Source of the DNA: Calliopsis andreniformis
Lineage: Eukaryota; Arthropoda; Insecta; Hymenoptera; Andrenidae
Direction of reading: 5' to 3'
Assembly (NCBI RefSeq): GCF_051401765.1
Contig: NW_027480423.1
Location: 19,592,001-19,656,000, forward strand
DNA length: 64,000 nt
The notes beneath the pieces are model-generated. The model searched no databases. It had not been told where the DNA came from and saw nothing but the letters and a program-made list of their open reading frames with translations. Below, in pieces: positions 22,906 to 36,016 of this stretch (positions are counted from its first letter, which is position 1; every line of letters starts with the position of its first letter). A program made the position numbers and the translations under genes.

Positions 22906-25900
22906 AAACGAATAATTGCAACCAGTGTGAAAGTAATGGTCATTTCTACGTTCCGAGCACCCTAGGCGTCACTCTAGGGCGTTGCTCCACCACATCTAAT
23001 AGCTACGACCTTAGAAGTCAACGCCAGAGGCATAAAGTACAATACAAATACAACAGCGTTTTCATCGTATAAAACGAATAATTGCAACCAGTGTGAAAGT
23101 TATGGTCATTCCTACATTCCGAGCAACCTAGGATTCACTCTAGGGCGTTGCTCCACCAGATCGAATAGTTAGGTCCTTAGAAGTAAACGCCAGAAACATA
23201 AAATACGATATAAATACAACAGCGTCTCCATCGTATAAAACGAATAATTGCAATCAGTGTGAAAGTTATGGTCATTTCTACATTTCGAGCAACCTAGGAT
23301 TCACTCTAGGGTGTTGCTCCACCAGATCGAATAATTAGGTCCTCAGAAGTAAACGCCAGAAGCATAAAATACGATATAAATACAACAGCGTTTCCATCGT
23401 ATAAAACGAATAATTGCAACCAGTTTGAAAGTGATGGCCAATTCTACGTTCCGGGCAACCTAGGCCTCACTCTAGGGCGTTGCTCCACCAGTTCGAATAG
23501 CTAGTGCCTTAGAAGTCAACGCCAGCAGCATAAAATACAATATAAATACAACAGTTTTTCCATCGTATAAAACGAATAATTGCAACCAGTATGAAACTTA
23601 TGGTCATTTCTACTTTCCGAGCAACCTAGGCTTCACCCTAGGGCGTTGCTCCAACAGATTGAATAGTTAGGACCTTAGAAGTCAACGCCCGAACCATAAA
23701 ATGCAAAAAAAATACAACAGTGTTTCCATCATATAACAGGAATAATTGCAACCAGTTTGAAAGTTATGGCCAATTCTACGTTCCGGGCATAATAGGCTTC
23801 TCTCTAGGGCGTTACTACACCAGATCGAAAAGATAGTGCCTTAGAAGTCAACGCAAGAAGCATAAAATACGATATAAATACAACAGTTTTTCCATCGTAT
23901 AAAACGAATAATTGCAACCAGTATGAAACTTATGGTCATTTCTACTTTCCGAGCAACCTAGGCTTCACCCTAGGGCGTTGCTCCAACAGATTGAATAGTT
24001 AGGGCCTTAGAAGTCAACGCCCGAACCATAAAATGCAAAAAAAATACAACAGTGTTTCCGTCATATATCAGGAATAATTGCAACCAGTTTGAAAGTGATG
24101 GCCAATTCTACGTTCCGGGAAACCTAGGCTTCACTCTATTGCGTTGCTCCACCAGATCGAATAGTTAGTGCCTTAGAAGTCAACGCCGGAAGCATAAAAT
24201 ACAATATAAATACAACAGTTTTTCCATCGTATAAAACGAATAATTGCAACCAGTATGAAACTTATGGTAATTTCTACTTTCCGAGCAACCTAGGCTTCAC
24301 CCTAGGGCTTTTCTCCGACAGATTGAGTAGCTAGGACCTTAGAAGTCAACGCCCGAACCATAAAATGCAAAAAAAATACAACACTGTTTCCATCATATAA
24401 CAGGAATAATTGCAACCAGTTTGAAAGTGATGGCCAATTCTACGTTCCGGGCAACCTAGGCTTCTCTCTAGGGCGTTGCTCCACCAGATCGAATAGATAG
24501 TGCCTTAGAAGTCAACGCCAGAAGCATAAAATACAATATAAATACAACAGTTTTTCCATCGTATAAAGCGAATAATTGCAACCAGTATGAAACTTATGGT
24601 CATTTCTACTTTCCGAGCAACCTAGGCTTCACCCTAGGGCCTTGCTCCAGCAGATTGTATAGTTAGGGCCTTGGATGTCAACGCCCGAACCAAAAATGAA
24701 AAAAAAATACAACAGTGTTTCCATCATATATCAGGAATAATTGCAACCAGTTTGAAAGTGATGGCCAATTCTACGTTCCGGGCAACCTAGGTTTCACTCC
24801 AGGGCGTTTCTCCACCAGACCGAATAGTTACGGCCTATGAAGTCAACGCCAGAAGCATAAAATACGATATAAATACAACAGATTTTCCATCGTATAAAAC
24901 GACTAATTGCAACCAGTATGAAACTTATTGTCATTTCTACTTTCCGAGCAAGCTAGGCTTCACCCTAGGGCGTTGCTCCAACAGATTGAATCGTTAGGGC
25001 CTTAGAAGTCAACGCCCGAAGCATAAAATGCAAAAAAAATACAACAGTGTTTCCATCATATAACAGGTATGATTGCAACTAGTTTGAAAGTAATGGCCAA
25101 TTCTACGTTCCTGGCAACCTAGGTTTCACTCCAGGGCGTTGCTCCACCAGACCGAATAGTTACAGCCTAAGAAGTCAACGCCAGAAGCATAAAATACGAT
25201 ATAAATGCAACAGCTTTTCCATCGTATAAAACGAATAATTGCAACCAGTGTGAAAGTAATGGTCATTTCTACGTTCCGAGCACCCTAGGCGTCACTCTAG
25301 GGCGTTGCTCCACCACATCTAATAGCTACGACCTTAGAAGTCAACGCCAGAGGCATAAAGTACAATACAAATACAACAGCGTTTTCATCGTATAAAACGA
25401 ATAATTGCAACCAGTGTGAAAGTTATGGTCATTTCTACATTCCGAGCAACCTAGGATTCACTCTAGGGCGTTGCTCCACCAGATCGAATAGTTAGGTCCT
25501 TAGAAGTAAACGCCAGAAACATAAAATACGATATAAATACAACAGCGTTTCCATCGTATAAAACGAATAATTGCAATGAGTGTGAAAGTTATGGTCATTT
25601 CTACATTCCGAGCAACCTAGCATTCACTCTAGGGTGTTGCTCCACCAGATCGAATAGTTAGGTCCTTAGAAGTAAACGACAGAAGCATAAAATACGATAT
25701 AAATACAACAGCGTTTCCGTCGTATAAAACGAATAATTGCAACCAGTGTGAAAGTTATGGTCATTTCTACATTCCGAGCAACCTAGGATTCACTCTAGGG
25801 CCTTGCTCCAGCAGATTGAATAGTTAGGGCCTTAGAAGTCAACGCCCGAAGCATAAAATGCAATAAAAATACAACAGTGTTTCCATCATATATCAGGAAT

Positions 25901-26556
25901 AATTGCAACCAGTTAGAAAGTGATGGCCAATTCTATGTGCCGGGCAACCTAGGCTTCACCCTAGGGCGTTGCTCCACCAGTTCGAATAGTTAGTGCCTTA
26001 GAAGTCAACGCCAGAAGCATAAAATACAATATAAATACAACAGTTTTTCCATCGTATAAAACGAATAATTGCAACCAGTTTGAAAGTGATGGCCAATTCT
26101 ACCTTTCGGGCAACCTAGGCTTCACTCTACGGCGTTGCTCCACTAGATCGGACAGCTAGGGCCTTAGAAGTCAACGCCAGAAGCATAAAATACAATATAA
26201 ATACAACAGTATTTCCATCGTATAAAACGAATAATTGCAACCAGTATGAAACTTATGTTCATTTCTACTTTGCGAGCAACCTAGGCTTCACCCTAGGGCG
26301 TTGCTCCAACGGATTGAATAGTTAGGGCCTTAGAAGTCAACGCCCGAACCATAAAATGCAAAAAAAATACAACAGTGTTTCCATCATATAACAGGAATAA
26401 TTGCGACCAGTTTGAAAGTGATGGCCCATTCTACGTTCCGGGCAACCTAGGTTTAACTACAGGGCGTTGCTCCACCAGACCGAATAGTTACGGCCCAAGA
26501 AGTCAACGCCAGAAGCATAAAATACGATATAAATACAACAGCTTTTCCATCGTATA
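22906..26556 (+). repeat. 22-monomer extended unit
   Basis: 3651 bp, order A-B-C-N-O-P-O-U-V-Q-R-W-S-T-A-B-D'-x-x-Y-Z-L. U has GGGAAACC and CTCTATTGCG. V has GGGCTTTTCTCCGACAG. W has GGGCGTTTCTCC and GGCCTATGAAG. Y has ATCGGACAGCTAGGG. Z has TGTTCATTTC and TTTGCGAGC. The closing L has GATGGCCCATTC and GGTTTAACTACAGGG. One base is lost in R near 24692. This unit is the apparent ancestor of the 14-mer units downstream. Confidence 0.84.
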
Positions 26557-27552
26557 AAACGAATAATTGCAACCAGTATGAAACTTATGGTCATTTCTAC
26601 TTTCCGAGCATGCTAGGCTTCACCCTAGGGCGTTGCTCCAACAGATTGAATAGTTAGGGCCTTAGAAGTCAACGCCCGAAGCATAAAATGCAATAAAAAT
26701 ACAACAGTGTTTCCATCATATAACAGGAATAATTGCAACCTGTTTGAAAGTGATGGCCAATTCTACGTTCCGGGCAACCTTGGCCTCACTCTAGGGCGTT
26801 GCTCCACCAGATCGAATAGCTAGTGCCTTAGAAGTCAACGCCAGAAGCATAAAATACAATATAAATACAACAGTTTTTCCATCGTATACAACGAATAATT
26901 GCAACCAGTATGAAACTTATGGTCATTTCTAGTTTCCGAGCAACCTAGGCTTCACCCTAGGGCGTTGCTCCAACAGATTGAATAGTTAGGACCTTAGAAG
27001 TCAACGCCCGAACCATAAAATGCAAAAAAAATACAACAGTGTTTCCATCATATAACAGGAATAATTGCAACCAGTTTGAAAGTGATGGCCAATTGTACGT
27101 TCCGGGCAACCTAGGCTTCGCTCTAGGGCGTTGCTCCACCAGATCGAAAAGATAGTGCCTTAGAAGTCAACGCCAGAAGCATAAAATGCGATATAAATAC
27201 AACAGTTTTTCCATCGTATAAAACGAATAATTGCAACCAGTATGAAACTTATGGTCATTTCTGCTTTCCGAGCAACCTAGGTTTCACCCTAGGGCGTTGT
27301 TCCAACAGATTGAATAGTTAGGGCCTTAGAAGTCAACGCCCGAACCATAAAATGCAAAAAAAATACAACAGTGTTTCCGTCATATATCAGGAATAATTGC
27401 AACCTGTTTGAAAGTGATGGCCAATTCTACGTTCCGGGCAACCTAGGCTTCGCTCTAGGGCGTTGTTCCACCAGACCGAATAGTTACGGCCTAAGAAGTC
27501 AACGCCAGAAGCATAAATTACGATATAAATACAACAGCTTTTCCATCGTATA
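26557..27552 (+). repeat. 6-mer HOR unit (996 bp), first copy
   Basis: Six strictly alternating beta/alpha monomers: an H-like beta (GAGCATGCTAGGC), N' (CCTTGGCCTCACTC), O'' (TTCTAGTTTCCGAG), J' (CAATTGTACG), X (TTTCTGCTTTCCGAG, GTTGTTCC) and L'' (GCAACCTGTTTG). The same six types recur at 27553, 30872, 31868, 38340, 39336 and 43319. Confidence 0.88.
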
Positions 27553-28548
27553 AAACGAATAATTGCAACCAGTATGAAACTTATGGTCATCTCTACTTTC
27601 CGAGCAAGCTAGGCTTCACCCTAGGGCGTTGGTCCAACAGATTGAATAGTTAGGGCCTTAGAAGTCAACGCCCGAAGCATAAAATGCAATAAAAATACAA
27701 CAGTGTTTCCATCATATAACAGGAATAATTGCAACCAGTTTGAAAGTGATGGCCAATTCTACGTTCCGGGCAACCTAGGCCTCACTCTAGGGCGTTGCTC
27801 CACCAGATCGAATAGCTAGTGCCTTAGAAGTCAACGCCAGAAGCATAAAATACAATATAAATACAACAGTTTTTCCATCGTATACAACGAATAATTGCAA
27901 CCAGTATGAAACTTATGGTCATTTCTAGTTTCCGAGCAACCTAGGCTTCACCCTAGGGCGTTGCTCCAACAGATTGAATAGTTAGGACCTTAGAAGTCAA
28001 CGCCCGAACCATAAAATGCAAAAAAAATACAACAGTGTTTCCATCATATAACAGGAATAATTGCAACCAGTTTGAAAGTGATGGCCAATTGTACGTTCCG
28101 GGCAACCTAGGCTTCGCTCTAGGGCGTTGCTCCACCAGATCGAAAAGATAGTGCCTTAGAAGTCAACGCCAGAAGCATAAAATGCGATATAAATACAACA
28201 GTTTTTCCATCGTATAAAACGAATAATTGCAACCAGTATGAAACTTATGGTCATTTCTGCTTTCCGAGCAACCTAGGTTTCACCCTAGGGCGTTGTTCCA
28301 ACAGATTGAATAGTTAGGGCCTTAGAAGTCAACGCCCGAACCATAAAATGCAAAAAAAATACAACAGTGTTTCCGTCATATATCAGGAATAATTGCAACC
28401 TGTTTGAAAGTGATGGCCAATTCTACGTTCCGGGCAACCTAGGTTTCACTCCAGGGCGTTGCTCCACCAGACCGAATAGTTACGGCCCAAGAAGTCAACG
28501 CCAGAAGCATAAAATACGATATAAATACAACAGCTTTTCCATCGTATA
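27553..28548 (+). repeat. 6-mer HOR unit (996 bp), second copy
   Basis: Same order as the preceding 6-mer. The first monomer is the variant with CATCTCTACTTTCC and GTTGGTCCAAC, and the closing L has GGTTTCACTCCAGGG rather than GGCTTCGCTCTAGGG. The left edge of the 7468-bp duplication falls in its J' monomer at about 28092. Confidence 0.87.
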
Positions 28549-30871
28549 AAACGAATAATTGCAACCAGTGTGAAAGTAATGGTCATTTCTACGTTCCGAG
28601 CACCCTAGGCGTCACTCTAGGGCGTTGCTCCACCACATCTAATAGCTACGACCTTAGAAGTCAACGCCAGAGGCATAAAGTACAATACAAATACAACAGC
28701 GTTTTCATCGTATAAAACGAATAATTGCAACCAGTGTGAAAGTTATGGTCATTCCTACATTCCGAGCAACCTAGGATTCACTCTAGGGCGTTGCTCCACC
28801 AGATCGAATAGTTAGGTCCTTAGAAGTAAACGCCAGAAACATAAAATACGATATAAATACAACAGCGTCTCCATCGTATAAAACGAATAATTGCAATCAG
28901 TGTGAAAGTTATGGTCATTTCTACATTTCGAGCAACCTAGGATTCACTCTAGGGTGTTGCTCCACCAGATCGAATAATTAGGTCCTCAGAAGTAAACGCC
29001 AGAAGCATAAAATACGATATAAATACAACAGCGTTTCCATCGTATAAAACGAATAATTGCAACCAGTTTGAAAGTGATGGCCAATTCTACGTTCCGGGCA
29101 ACCTAGGCCTCACTCTAGGGCGTTGCTCCACCAGTTCGAATAGCTAGTGCCTTAGAAGTCAACGCCAGCAGCATAAAATACAATATAAATACAACAGTTT
29201 TTCCATCGTATAAAACGAATAATTGCAACCAGTATGAAACTTATGGTCATTTCTACTTTCCGAGCAACCTAGGCTTCACCCTAGGGCGTTGCTCCAACAG
29301 ATTGAATAGTTAGGACCTTAGAAGTCAACGCCCGAACCATAAAATGCAAAAAAAATACAACAGTGTTTCCATCATATAACAGGAATAATTGCAACCAGTT
29401 TGAAAGTTATGGCCAATTCTACGTTCCGGGCAACCTAGGCTTCTCTCTAGGGCGTTGCTCCACCAGATCGAATAGATAGTGCCTTAGAAGTCAACGCCAG
29501 AAGCATAAAATACAATATAAATACAACAGTTTTTCCATCGTATAAAGCGAATAATTGCAACCAGTATGAAACTTATGGTCATTTCTACTTTCCGAGCAAC
29601 CTAGGCTTCACCCTAGGGCCTTGCTCCAGCAGATTGTATAGTTAGGGCCTTGGATGTCAACGCCCGAACCAAAAATGAAAAAAAAATACAACAGTGTTTC
29701 CATCATATATCAGGAATAATTGCAACCAGTTTGAAAGTGATGGCCAATTCTACGTTCCGGGCAACCTAGGTTTCACTCCAGGGCGTTTCTCCACCAGACC
29801 GAATAGTTACGGCCTATGAAGTCAACGCCAGAAGCATAAAATACGATATAAATACAACAGATTTTCCATCGTATAAAACGACTAATTGCAACCAGTATGA
29901 AACTTATTGTCATTTCTACTTTCCGAGCAAGCTAGGCTTCACCCTAGGGCGTTGCTCCAACAGATTGAATCGTTAGGGCCTTAGAAGTCAACGCCCGAAG
30001 CATAAAATGCAAAAAAAATACAACAGTGTTTCCATCATATAACAGGTATGATTGCAACTAGTTTGAAAGTAATGGCCAATTCTACGTTCCTGGCAACCTA
30101 GGTTTCAGTCCAGGGCGTTGCTCCACCAGACCGAATAGTTACAGCCTAAGAAGTCAACGCCAGAAGCATAAAATACGATATAAATGCAACAGCTTTTCCA
30201 TCGTATAAAACGAATAATTGCAACCAGTGTGAAAGTTATGGTCATTTCTACATTCCGAGCAACCTAGGATTCACTCTAGGGCGTTGCTCCACCAGATCGA
30301 ATAGTTAGGTCCTTAGAAGTAAACGCCAGAAACATAAAATACGATATAAATACAACAGCGTTTCCATCGTATAAAACGAATAATTGCAATGAGTGTGAAA
30401 GTTATGGTCATTTCTACATTCCGAGCAACCTAGCATTCACTCTAGGGTGTTGCTCCACCAGATCGGACAGCTAGGGCCTTAGAAGTCAACGCCAGAAGCA
30501 TAAAATACAATATAAATACAACAGTATTTCCATCGTATAAAACGAATAATTGCAACCAGTATGAAACTTATGTTCATTTCTACTTTGCGAGCAACCTAGG
30601 CTTCACCCTAGGGCGTTGCTCCAACGGATTGAATAGTTAGGGCCTTAGAAGTCAACGCCCGAACCATAAAATGCAAAAAAAATACAACAGTGTTTCCATC
30701 ATATAACAGGAATAATTGCGACCAGTTTGAAAGTGATGGCCCATTCTACGTTCCGGGCAACCTAGGTTTAACTACAGGGCGTTGCTCCACCAGACCGAAT
30801 AGTTACGGCCCAAGAAGTCAACGCCAGAAGCATAAAATACGATATAAATACAACAGCTTTTCCATCGTATA
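28549..30871 (+). repeat. 14-mer unit A-B-C-N-O-P/Q-R-W-S-T-B-D'/Y-Z-L
   Basis: 2323 bp. It carries the private variants of the 22-monomer unit at 22906 (GCAATGAGTGTG, TGTTCATTTC, ATCGGACAGC, GATGGCCCATTC) but is eight monomers shorter. P is fused to Q, A is missing between T and B, and D' is fused to Y. One base is lost in R near 29668. Confidence 0.87.
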
Positions 30872-31867
30872 AAACGAATAATTGCAACCAGTATGAAACT
30901 TATGGTCATTTCTACTTTCCGAGCATGCTAGGCTTCACCCTAGGGCGTTGCTCCAACAGATTGAATAGTTAGGGCCTTAGAAGTCAACGCCCGAAGCATA
31001 AAATGCAATAAAAATACAACAGTGTTTCCATCATATAACAGGAATAATTGCAACCAGTTTGAAAGTGATGGCCAATTCTACGTTCCGGGCAACCTAGGCC
31101 TCACTCTAGGGCGTTGCTCCACCAGATCGAATAGCTAGTGCCTTAGAAGTCAACGCCAGAAGCATAAAATACAATATAAATACAACAGTTTTTCCATCGT
31201 ATACAACGAATAATTGCAACCAGTATGAAACTTATGGTCATTTCTAGTTTCCGAGCAACCTAGGCTTCACCCTAGGGCGTTGCTCCAACAGATTGAATAG
31301 TTAGGACCTTAGAAGTCAACGCACGAACCATAAAATGCAAAAAAAATACAACAGTGTTTCCATCATATAACAGGAATAATTGCAACCAGTTTGAAAGTGA
31401 TGGCCAATTGTACGTTCCGGGCAACCTAGGCTTCGCTCTAGGGCGTTGCTCCACCAGATCGAAAAGATAGTGCCTTAGAAGTCAACGCCAGAAGCATAAA
31501 ATGCGATATAAATACAACAGTTTTTCCATCGTATAAAACGAATAATTGCAACCAGTATGAAACTTATGGTCATTTCTGCTTTCCGAGCAACCTAGGTTTC
31601 ACCCTAGGGCGTTGTTCCAACAGATTGAATAGTTAGGGCCTTAGAAGTCAACGCCCGAACCATAAAATGCAAAAAAAATACAACAGTGTTTCCGTCATAT
31701 ATCAGGAATAATTGCAACCTGTTTGAAAGTGATGGCCAATTCTACGTTCCGGGCAACCTAGGCTTCGCTCTAGGGCGTTGTTCCACCAGACCGAATAGTT
31801 ACGGCCTAAGAAGTCAACGCCAGAAGCATAAATTACGATATAAATACAACAGCTTTTCCATCGTATA
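30872..31867 (+). repeat. 6-mer HOR unit (996 bp)
   Basis: Same six types as 26557-27552, starting with GAGCATGCTAGGC. O'' carries CGCACGAACC near 31320, a marker repeated in its duplicates near 38788 and 42771. Confidence 0.88.
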
Positions 31868-32863
31868 AAACGAATAATTGCAACCAGTATGAAACTTATG
31901 GTCATCTCTACTTTCCGAGCAAGCTAGGCTTCACCCTAGGGCGTTGGTCCAACAGATTGAATAGTTAGGGCCTTAGAAGTCAACGCCCGAAGCATAAAAT
32001 GCAATAAAAATACAACAGTGTTTCCATCATATAACAGGAATAATTGCAACCAGTTTGAAAGTGATGGCCAATTCTACGTTCCGGGCAACCTAGGCCTCAC
32101 TCTAGGGCGTTGCTCCACCAGATCGAATAGCTAGTGCCTTAGAAGTCAACGCCAGAAGCATAAAATACAATATAAATACAACAGTTTTTCCATCGTATAC
32201 AACGAATAATTGCAACCAGTATGAAACTTATGGTCATTTCTAGTTTCCGAGCAACCTAGGCTTCACCCTAGGGCGTTGCTCCAACAGATTGAATAGTTAG
32301 GACCTTAGAAGTCAACGCCCGAACCATAAAATGCAAAAAAAATACAACAGTGTTTCCATCATATAACAGGAATAATTGCAACCAGTTTGAAAGTGATGGC
32401 CAATTGTACGTTCCGGGCAACCTAGGCTTCGCTCTAGGGCGTTGCTCCACCAGATCGAAAAGATAGTGCCTTAGAAGTCAACGCCAGAAGCATAAAATGC
32501 GATATAAATACAACAGTTTTTCCATCGTATAAAACGAATAATTGCAACCAGTATGAAACTTATGGTCATTTCTGCTTTCCGAGCAACCTAGGTTTCACCC
32601 TAGGGCGTTGTTCCAACAGATTGAATAGTTAGGGCCTTAGAAGTCAACGCCCGAACCATAAAATGCAAAAAAAATACAACAGTGTTTCCGTCATATATCA
32701 GGAATAATTGCAACCTGTTTGAAAGTGATGGCCAATTCTACGTTCCGGGCAACCTAGGCTTCGCTCTAGGGCGTTGTTCCACCAGACCGAATAGTTACGG
32801 CCTAAGAAGTCAACGCCAGAAGCATAAATTACGATATAAATACAAAAGCTTTTCCATCGTATA
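31868..32863 (+). repeat. 6-mer HOR unit (996 bp)
   Basis: Same types, starting with the CATCTCTAC / GTTGGTCC variant. The closing L has ATACAAAAGC in place of ATACAACAGC, a marker repeated in the units ending at 40331 and 44314. Confidence 0.88.
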
Positions 32864-33693
32864 AAACGAATAATTGCAACCAGTATGAAACTTATGGTCA
32901 TCTCTACTTTCCGAGCAAGCTAGGCTTCACCCTAGGGCGTTGGTCCAACAGATTGAATAGTTAGGGCCTTAGAAGTCAACGCACGAAGCATAAAATGCAA
33001 TAAAAATACAACAGTGTATCCATCATATAACAGGAATAATTGCAACCAGTTTGAAAGTGATGGCCAATTCTACGTTCCGGGCAACCTAGGCATCACTCTA
33101 GGGCGTTGCTCCACCAGATCGAATAGTTAGTGCCTTAGAAGTCAACGCCAGAAGCATAAAATACAATATAAATACAACAGTTTTTGCATCGTATAACACG
33201 AATAATTGCAACCAGTTTGAAAGTGATGGTCATTTCTGCTTTCCGGGCAACCTAGGCTTCACTCTAGGGCGTTGCTCCACCAGATCGAATAGTTAGTGCC
33301 TTAGAAGTCAACGCCAGAAGCATAAAATACAATATAAATACAACAGTTTTTCCATCGTATAAAACGAATAATTGCAACCAGTATGAAACTTATGGACATT
33401 TCTACTTTCCGAGCAACCTAGGCTACACCCTAGGGCGTTGCTCCAACAGATTGAATAGTTAGGGCCTTAGAAGTCAACGCCCGAACCATAAAATGCAAAA
33501 AAAATACAACAGTGTTTCCATCATATATCAGGAATAATTGCAACCAGTTTGAAAGTGATGGCCAATTCTACGTTCCGGGCAACCTAGGTTTCACTCCAGG
33601 GCGTTGCTCCACCAGACCGAATAGTTACGGCCTAAGAAGTCAACGCCAGAAGCATAAAATACGATATAAATACAACAGCTTTTCCATCGTATA
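32864..33693 (+). repeat. 5-mer unit (830 bp)
   Basis: Five monomers: the CATCTCTAC beta with CGCACGAAGC; an alpha with AGGCATCACTC and the tail TTTTTGCATCG; an alpha-like monomer with CTGCTTTCCGGGC; a beta with AGGCTACACCC; and L. Two alpha-like monomers are adjacent, which breaks the alternation. It recurs at 40332 and 44315. Confidence 0.86.
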
Positions 33694-36016
33694 AAACGAA
33701 TAATTGCAACCAGTATGAAACTTATGGTCATCTCTACTTTCGAGCAAGCTAGGCTTCACCCTAGGGCGTTGGTCCAACAGATTGAATAGTTAGGGCCTTA
33801 GAAGTCAACGCACGAAGCATAAAATGCAATAAAAATACAACAGTGTATCCATCATATAACAGGAATAATTGCAACCAGTTTGAAAGTGATGGCCAATTCT
33901 ACGTTCCGGGCAACCTAGGCCTCACTCTAGGGCGTTGCTCCACCAGATCGAATAGCTAGTGCCTTAGAAGTCAACGCCAGAAGCATAAAATACAATATAA
34001 ATACAACAGTTTTTCCATCGTATAAAACGAATAATTGCAACCAGTATGAAACTTATGGTCATTTCTACTTTCCGAGCAACCTAGGCTTAACCCTAGGGCG
34101 TTGCTCTAACAGACTGAATAGTTAGGACCTTAGAAGTCAACGCCCGAACCATAAAATGCAAAAAAAATACAACAGTGTTTCCATCATATAACAGGAATAA
34201 TTGCAACCAGTTTGAAAGTGATGGCCAATTCTACGTTCCGGGCAACCTAGGTTTCACTCCAGGGCGTTGCTCCACCAGATCGAATAGTTAGTGCCTTAGA
34301 AGTCAACGCCAGAAGCATAAAATACAATATACATACAACAGTTTTTCCATAGTATAAAACAAGTAATTGCAACCAGTTTGAAACTTATGGTCATTTCTAC
34401 TTTCCGAGCAACCTAGGCTTCACCCTAGGGCGTTGCTCCAACGGATTGAATAGTTAGGGCCTTAGAAGTCAACGCCCGAACCATAAAATGCAAAAAAAAT
34501 ACAACAGTGTTTCCTTCATATAACAGGAATAATTGCAACCAGTTTGAAAGTGATGGCCAATTCTACGTTCCGGGCAACCTAGGCTTCGCTCTAGGGCGTT
34601 GCTCTACCAGATCGAAAAGATAGTGCCTTAGAAGTCAACGCCAGAAGCATAAAATGCGATATAAATACAACAGTTTTTCCATCGTATAAAACGAATAATT
34701 AAATCCAGTATGAAACTTATGGTCATTTCTACTTTCCGAGCAACCTAGGCTTCACCCTAGGGCTTTTCTCCGACAGATTGAGTAGCTAGGACCTTAGAAG
34801 TCAACGCCCGAACCATAAAATGCAAAAAAAATACAACAGTGTTTCCTTCATATAACAGGAATAATTGCAACCAGTTTGAAAGTGATGGCCAATTCTACGT
34901 TCCGGGCAACCTAGGCTTCGCTCTAGGGCGTTGCTCCACCAGATCGAAAAGATAGTGCCTTAGAAGTCAACGCCAGAAGCATAAAATGCGATATAAATAC
35001 AACAGTTTTTCCATCGTATAAAACGAATAATTAAATCCAGTATGAAACTTATGGTCATTTCTACTTTCCGAGCAAGCTAGGCTTCACCCTAGGGCGTTGC
35101 TCCAACAGATTGAATAGCTGGGTCCTTAGAAGTAAACGCCAGAAACATAAAATACGATATAAATACAACAGCGTTTCCATCGTATAAAACGAATAATTGC
35201 AATCAGTGTGAAAGTTATGGTCATTTCTACATTCCGAGCAACCTAGGATTCACTCTAGGGCGTTGCTCCACCAGATCGAATAGTTAGTGCCTTAGAAGTC
35301 AACGCCAGAAGCATAAAATACAATATAAATACAACAGCTTTTCCACCGTATAAAACGACTAATTGCAACCAGGATGAAACTTATGGTCATTTCTACTTTC
35401 CGAGCAAGCTAGGCTTCACCCTAGTGCGTTGCTCCAAAAGATTGAATAGTTAGGACCTTAGAAGTAATCGCCCGAACCATAAAATGCAAAAAAAATACAA
35501 CAGTGTTTCCATCATATAACAGGAATAATTGCAACCAGTTTGAAAGTGATGGCCAATTCTACGTTCCGGGCAACCTAGGCTTCGCTCTAGGGCGTTGCTC
35601 CACCAGATCGAAAAGATAGTGCCTTAGAAGTCAACGCCAGAAGCATAAAATGCGATATAAATACAACAGTTTTTCCATCGTATAAAACGAATAATTGCAA
35701 CCAGTATGAAACTTATGGTCATTTCTGCTTTCCGAGCAACCTAGGTTTCACCCTAGGGCGTTGTTCCAACAGATTGAATAGTTAGGGCCTTAGAAGTCAA
35801 CGCCCGAACCATAAAATGCAAAAAAAATACAACAGTGTTTCCGTCATATATCAGGAATAATTGCAACCTGTTTGAAAGTGATGGCCAATTCTACGTTCCG
35901 GGCAACCTAGGTTTCACTCCAGGGCGTTGCTCCACCAGACCGAATAGTTACGGCCCAAGAAGTCAACGCCAGAAGCATAAAATACGATATAAATACAACA
36001 GCTTTTCCATCGTATA
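33694..36016 (+). repeat. 14-monomer unit containing the first 7.5-kb junction
   Basis: 2323 bp. The first monomer is 165 bp because one C is missing in TACTTTCGAGC (near 33740). Other markers are AGGCTTAACCC, ATATACATAC with CCATAGTAT, and two monomers whose head reads AATTAAATCCAG instead of AATTGCAACCAG (near 34701 and 35033). After a B/D-like gamma monomer come I and J, and then X and L of the repeated block; the switch is within J at about 35560. Confidence 0.83.
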
